NCBI RefSeq assembly: GCF_019802045.1 | Contig: NZ_JAHVHU010000025.1 | Location: forward strand, 1 to 44,391 | Direction: 5' to 3' | DNA length: 44,391 bases | Origin: Membranihabitans marinus | GTDB lineage: Bacteria > Bacteroidota > Bacteroidia > Chitinophagales > Saprospiraceae | Part shown: one piece after another, positions 41,245 through 44,391 of the stretch | Numbering within the stretch: position 1 is the stretch's first letter | Layout of the letters: each line of letters begins with the position of its first letter | Notes under the pieces: generated by a model | What the model was told of the DNA's origin: nothing | Database searches by the model: none | The model's input: only the letters and a program-made list of their open reading frames with translations | Made by a program: the position numbers and the translations under genes

Positions 41245-41251
41245 CGATGCC

Positions 41252-41803
41252 ATGAAGAAAGGACGTGAAATAATGTCACCAGTACGATTTGGGTTGACCC
41301 TCCGACGCCTGAAAGAACAACTTATCGAAGACTTCGGTGAAAATGAGGAGGTATGTCTGATTGGGATTCAGCCTCGTGGTACGATTTTGATGAAGCATAT
41401 TCTTCAACTCATTGATACGGAAAAAGTCAAATTCAAAATCTTTGAAGGCCATCTGGATATTACTTTTTACCGCGATGATTTTCGACGTCGCGAGAAGATG
41501 TTAATGCCGGATTACAACAAAATGGATTTTCTTATCGAAGGCAGGGATGTGGTTCTGATCGATGACGTCTTGTATACCGGTCGTACGATTCAAGCGGCAC
41601 TCAATGCGCTGCAGCACTATGGGCGACCGGCTACGATAAAGCTTATGACATTGATTGATCGTCGATTTAATCGTCATCTGCCCATACAATGTGATTACAA
41701 AGGCATGGAGGTGGACGCTGTAGACAATGCCTACGTCCAGGTGAACTGGGGAGCGGCGAAAGATCACCAGGTCTTATTGTTTGATTCAAAACCTGAAAAA
41801 TAA
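41252..41803 (+). CDS. pyrR: PyrR: pyr regulator/uracil phosphoribosyltransferase
   Basis: 183 residues. A PRTase fold: VCLIGIQPRGTILMKH near the N-terminus, and the PRPP-binding loop DVVLIDDVLYTGRTIQAAL (about 98-116). Known members either bind pyr mRNA to cause attenuation or act as UPRTase. A start at ATG 41273 is possible. The stop shares its last A with the pyrB start (TAATG), indicating translational coupling. Given the apparent lack of a leader, RNA attenuation upstream of pyrR seems unlikely here. Confidence 0.92.
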   Translation: MKKGREIMSPVRFGLTLRRLKEQLIEDFGENEEVCLIGIQPRGTILMKHILQLIDTEKVKFKIFEGHLDITFYRDDFRRREKMLMPDYNKMDFLIEGRDVVLIDDVLYTGRTIQAALNALQHYGRPATIKLMTLIDRRFNRHLPIQCDYKGMEVDAVDNAYVQVNWGAAKDHQVLLFDSKPEK

Positions 41804-42738
41804 TGATCAATTCCTACCTGAGTCAGCCGCACCTCCTGGGAATCAAATACATCACCAAAGAAGACATTGAATTAATTCTTCAGACCGCGGACAACTTCAA
41901 GGAAGTGATCAATCGTCCGATAAAGAAAGTTCCCACACTGCGGGATGTGACGATTGCCAATTTGTTTTTTGAAAATTCAACCCGGACGAAAATCTCCTTT
42001 GAACTCGCCGAAAAGCGACTATCAGCAGATGTACTGAATTTTTCATCCGGCGGCTCCAGTGTCAAAAAAGGCGAATCGCTGCTTGACACAGTCAACAATA
42101 TACTTTCGATGAAAGTGGACATGGTCGTTGTCCGACATTCTATAGCGGGTACGCCTTCGTTTTTATCACAGCACATCGATGCCAATATTGTCAATGCCGG
42201 TGATGGGACCCACGAACACCCCACACAGGCATTACTGGATGCCTACTCCATACGAGAAAAATTCAACAGTTTTCAAGGTCTCCACGTTTGTATTTTCGGG
42301 GATATCGCCCACAGTCGGGTCGCACTGAGTAATATATTCTGCCTGCAGAAACTGGGCGCTAAGGTGGCCGTATGTGGACCGCCAACGTTGATTCCTAAGT
42401 TTTTGGATGACCTCGGCGTGAAGGTGTTTTACCGGGTAAAGGAAGCCCTGGAATGGTGCGATGTCGCCAATGTGCTCCGGATCCAACTAGAACGTCAGGA
42501 CGTGAAGTATATCCCGTCTTTGCGGGAATATGCGCTGTATTATGGGATTCACCGGGAACTGCTCGACAGTCTCAAGAAGGAAGTAGTGATCATGCATCCC
42601 GGGCCCATCAATCGAGGCGTGGAACTGGATAGTGATGTGGCGGATTCCAGTCAGTCCATTATCCTGGAGCAGGTAGAGAATGGGGTGGCAGTCCGGATGG
42701 CAGTACTTTATTTGTTGGCCGGAAATAGTCCGATGTAG
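41803..42738 (+). CDS. pyrB: Aspartate carbamoyltransferase catalytic subunit
   Basis: Forms carbamoyl aspartate from carbamoyl phosphate and aspartate, the committing step of pyrimidine synthesis. 311 residues. FFENSTRTKISFE (about 53-65) binds carbamoyl phosphate, DGTHEHPTQALLD (about 132-144) is the second signature, and MHPGPINRGVE lies near the C-terminus. No pyrI regulatory-subunit gene is adjacent, so the enzyme may be unregulated or of the trimer/PyrC-associated type. Translationally coupled to pyrR. Confidence 0.95.
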   Translation: MINSYLSQPHLLGIKYITKEDIELILQTADNFKEVINRPIKKVPTLRDVTIANLFFENSTRTKISFELAEKRLSADVLNFSSGGSSVKKGESLLDTVNNILSMKVDMVVVRHSIAGTPSFLSQHIDANIVNAGDGTHEHPTQALLDAYSIREKFNSFQGLHVCIFGDIAHSRVALSNIFCLQKLGAKVAVCGPPTLIPKFLDDLGVKVFYRVKEALEWCDVANVLRIQLERQDVKYIPSLREYALYYGIHRELLDSLKKEVVIMHPGPINRGVELDSDVADSSQSIILEQVENGVAVRMAVLYLLAGNSPM

Positions 42739-42779
42739 TCAAAAAATGATTTAAGTCAAATCTACTCCCTCTTCGATGA

Positions 42780-42983
42780 CTATTTGATTTCATCTCGTAA
42801 ATGATTCACATAGTCTTCACTCACTTCAAGCAGATCACAGATCTCTTCATTACTATCCCCTCTGATCACCATTTTCATAGCTACTTGATATAATTGTTCA
42901 TCCCGACCTTCTTCAATCATTTGCAGAAGGAAATTTTTAGTTTTATCCCGGGTAGGTGGTTCCAGTGTTTCAATGTGTTTCAT
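42780..42983 (-). CDS. Small protein resembling the C-terminal tail of Rpn-family nucleases
   Basis: 67 residues, acidic and helical: DKTKNFLLQMIEEGRDEQLYQVAMKMVIRGDSNEEICDLLEVSEDYVNHL. The last ~40 residues look like the helix-turn-helix-like tail ('A..M...G.s.e.I......s.e.I..L') found at the end of Rpn/YhgA transposase-like nucleases and some stand-alone short proteins. The PD-(D/E)xK nuclease domain is absent. The minus frame stays open upstream past 43100 but lacks an ATG or nuclease motifs, so I use ATG 42983. It may be a free-standing tail protein or a remnant. Confidence 0.55.
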   Translation of the reverse strand: MKHIETLEPPTRDKTKNFLLQMIEEGRDEQLYQVAMKMVIRGDSNEEICDLLEVSEDYVNHLRDEIK

Positions 42984-43138
42984 AAATGTTCTTTTATCTT
43001 CATCAAATAAATCAATTAGATAAACGAAATAATTTCCAAGATAAGGTACTGTTATAGAAGTCCTTATTATATGCGAACAGCATACACCAAAACCATTACA
43101 ACGTACATCTATGAGAATATAACTAACAATTAAGATAG

Positions 43139-44254
43139 ATGAGTATCAACCTTATGAAGCCTTTATTCTACTTATTTCCTTCGATCCTAATTTTGCTTGC
43201 CTGCACGAATCCACCGGATAATGAGGTAAGAACCGTAATGCCTGAAGAAACCGACGAAATATCTATCACCATTGATACCATTCGAGTCAACACACCGGGC
43301 ACTACCCGTGAATTTCCTTATTACTTTCCTTCACTTGATTTTTCAGGTAATACCTTTGCAGGATTGGATGAACGGACCGGCAAGATCAATGTTTTTAAGC
43401 TGCCGGAGTTGGAATTAATCGATACTATACAGCTTTATCAGGAAGGGCCCAATACCATTCAAAAGAATATGGTCGGTGCCATTTATTATCATAATCAAGA
43501 TTCTATATTCATATTGCAGCATATTCCCAAGCGGCTGTTATTAATAGATCATGATGCGGTGATTCAGTGGCAGGTGGATGTGACGGAGGCATTTAAACGG
43601 GATTCGCTTCCAGATGGTTTAATGCCGGTTGGTTGGTTTGACCGCATTGGAACGTATTATGAAAATGATAAATTATACTTTGCCATACGCCAAGAACAGG
43701 CAGAACAAGATTTTCTGACGCCGATGATTGGGTATTATGATTTTAGATCAGATCATATCAAAACCCTGGATATTCATTACCCGGCGTTTTACACCAAGAA
43801 TGAGAACGTCGGTACCTATGGATTTCCGGGTATCCAATTTTACGAGAATAACTTCTTGATCACCTATCCCTATTCTACTGAAACTTTTGTCTATGATCAG
43901 AATATAAACCTTCTAAAAACCATCCAAAGCCCCTCCAGGTTTGAGGTAGGGAAGGCTGCGGAACCCGCTCAAGGTAGAAGAGCACATGCGATGAGCAATC
44001 CTTATTATTATAACGTACAGCCATTGAAGAACGGGAGTTATTATGTTCAGCTCGGACGTGAACCGCTTCCGGAAGATCCGAAAAGTGAAATTTTTAACTT
44101 TACGATTATCTACAATCACGATTTCACAAAATACCATGTCATCGATAAAAATGAGGCTCCCATATCATTTGGAGGGGAGTATTTCTATTATCCCATCCCT
44201 CAAGAAGAGACTGAATATCAATCGATGGAGCGGTATAAAGTGGAGATGGAGTGA
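43139..44254 (+). CDS. DUF4221-like lipoprotein
   Basis: 371 residues. The signal sequence ends in a lipobox (ILLACT, Cys22), so the protein is lipid-anchored. The rest is beta-rich with a propeller-like rhythm: YYFPSLDFSGNTFAGLDERTGKINVFKLPELELIDT, then later blades with FPGIQFYENNFLITYPYSTETFVYD. This matches DUF4221, a Bacteroidota family with a 6-bladed-propeller-like look and no known function. ATG 43154 (six codons in) is an alternative start. The gene stands alone and is divergent from the 67-aa gene. Confidence 0.8.
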   Translation: MSINLMKPLFYLFPSILILLACTNPPDNEVRTVMPEETDEISITIDTIRVNTPGTTREFPYYFPSLDFSGNTFAGLDERTGKINVFKLPELELIDTIQLYQEGPNTIQKNMVGAIYYHNQDSIFILQHIPKRLLLIDHDAVIQWQVDVTEAFKRDSLPDGLMPVGWFDRIGTYYENDKLYFAIRQEQAEQDFLTPMIGYYDFRSDHIKTLDIHYPAFYTKNENVGTYGFPGIQFYENNFLITYPYSTETFVYDQNINLLKTIQSPSRFEVGKAAEPAQGRRAHAMSNPYYYNVQPLKNGSYYVQLGREPLPEDPKSEIFNFTIIYNHDFTKYHVIDKNEAPISFGGEYFYYPIPQEETEYQSMERYKVEME

Positions 44255-44391
44255 AGGAGATTTCAGATTTCAGAGCCTATGCAGAATTTTGTGTATGAAT
44301 CATAGGGAATCAATAGTTTCAAAAATGATTTATTTTATTCGATCTTCAAAATAAATGTACAATTGGTTATAAATTTTATTCCAGCCACTTC
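44255..44391. other. Right-edge sequence
   Basis: AT-rich sequence after the DUF4221 gene. On the minus strand two frames enter from the window edge and stop near 44329-44337; either could be the 3' end of a gene lying outside the window, and I cannot decide between them or exclude neither. Confidence 0.3.

Larger units (their letters stand above)
40947..41251. other. Intergenic region glnS-pyrR
   Basis: 305 bp without a gene. It contains a hairpin after glnS (40998-41033), TTTTCAA-type repeats, and the pyrR promoter; each is listed separately. Confidence 0.5.

Noticed and set aside
42984-43145. Upstream extension of the 67-aa gene as a longer Rpn protein
   Set aside because: The frame stays open but has no ATG, overlaps the start of the DUF4221 gene, and shows no PD-(D/E)xK motif.

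Overview
The window looks like a chromosomal segment of a Bacteroidota bacterium, perhaps a Saprospiria-like or other environmental lineage; the exact clade cannot be fixed from sequence alone. The evidence is a type IX secretion (T9SS) C-terminal sorting domain, a TonB-dependent receptor with an N-terminal carboxypeptidase-regulatory-like domain, a DUF3822-rsmD pair, Bacteroidota-type promoters (TTTG-N18-20-TAnnTTTG), almost no Shine-Dalgarno sequences, and lineage-typical FKBP lipoprotein, YtxH and DUF4221 proteins. Most of the window is dense housekeeping sequence. The first ~1.4 kb is decayed accessory DNA.

Layout. 1-1373: an array of ~275-bp tandem repeats, each carrying a ~145-nt multi-hairpin element, running into a fragment of a membrane sensor-like protein and a truncated GH43 gene. 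1638-3534 (minus): M23 endopeptidase and TPMT-like methyltransferase. 3576-9239: folP and tamB. 9499-12422: a His/Cys-rich secreted protein with an RGPP tail followed by a TonB-dependent receptor, probably a metal-uptake unit. 12531-15549 (minus): a T9SS-tagged amidohydrolase and aroC. 15672-15816: a decayed GxxExxY gene. 15971-22100: mutS2, then ndk-nrnA-FKBP-prfB, with prfB needing a +1 programmed frameshift. 22311-23404: two small proteins. 23711-27810 (minus): lepB, an RluA-type pseudouridine synthase, a GT2 glycosyltransferase and ribF, the last three overlapping. 27922-30085: mrp-nfu-pyrF. 30442-31694: YtxH, Hol-X-like and a third membrane protein. 31709-35184 (minus): cysM, cysE, an acidic coiled-coil lipoprotein and tsaD. 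35318-37185: a membrane-anchored protein, DUF3822 and an RsmD-like methyltransferase with an altered catalytic motif. 37427-40946: argS-glnS. 41252-42738: pyrR-pyrB. 42780-44254: a 67-aa Rpn-tail-like protein and a DUF4221 lipoprotein.

How the genes work together. Pyrimidine synthesis appears twice (pyrF; pyrR-pyrB). Fe-S cluster handling (mrp, nfu) sits with pyrF. cysE and cysM form a cysteine-synthesis pair. Translation is represented by prfB, argS, glnS, tsaD, rsmD and the pseudouridine synthase. Envelope functions include tamB, lepB, the M23 peptidase, the FKBP lipoprotein and the YtxH/Hol-X cluster.

The most unusual signal is the repeat array at 120-824. Two of its internal hairpins keep pairing through compensatory changes between copies, which points to selection on a folded RNA or single-stranded DNA. 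Other points of note are an RF2 frameshift site without a Shine-Dalgarno-like stimulator, an Asp-to-Gly change in the RsmD NPPY-type motif, apparently leaderless promoters at pyrR and folP, and a palindrome overlapping the mrp promoter. No tRNA, rRNA, CRISPR array or intact insertion sequence was seen.
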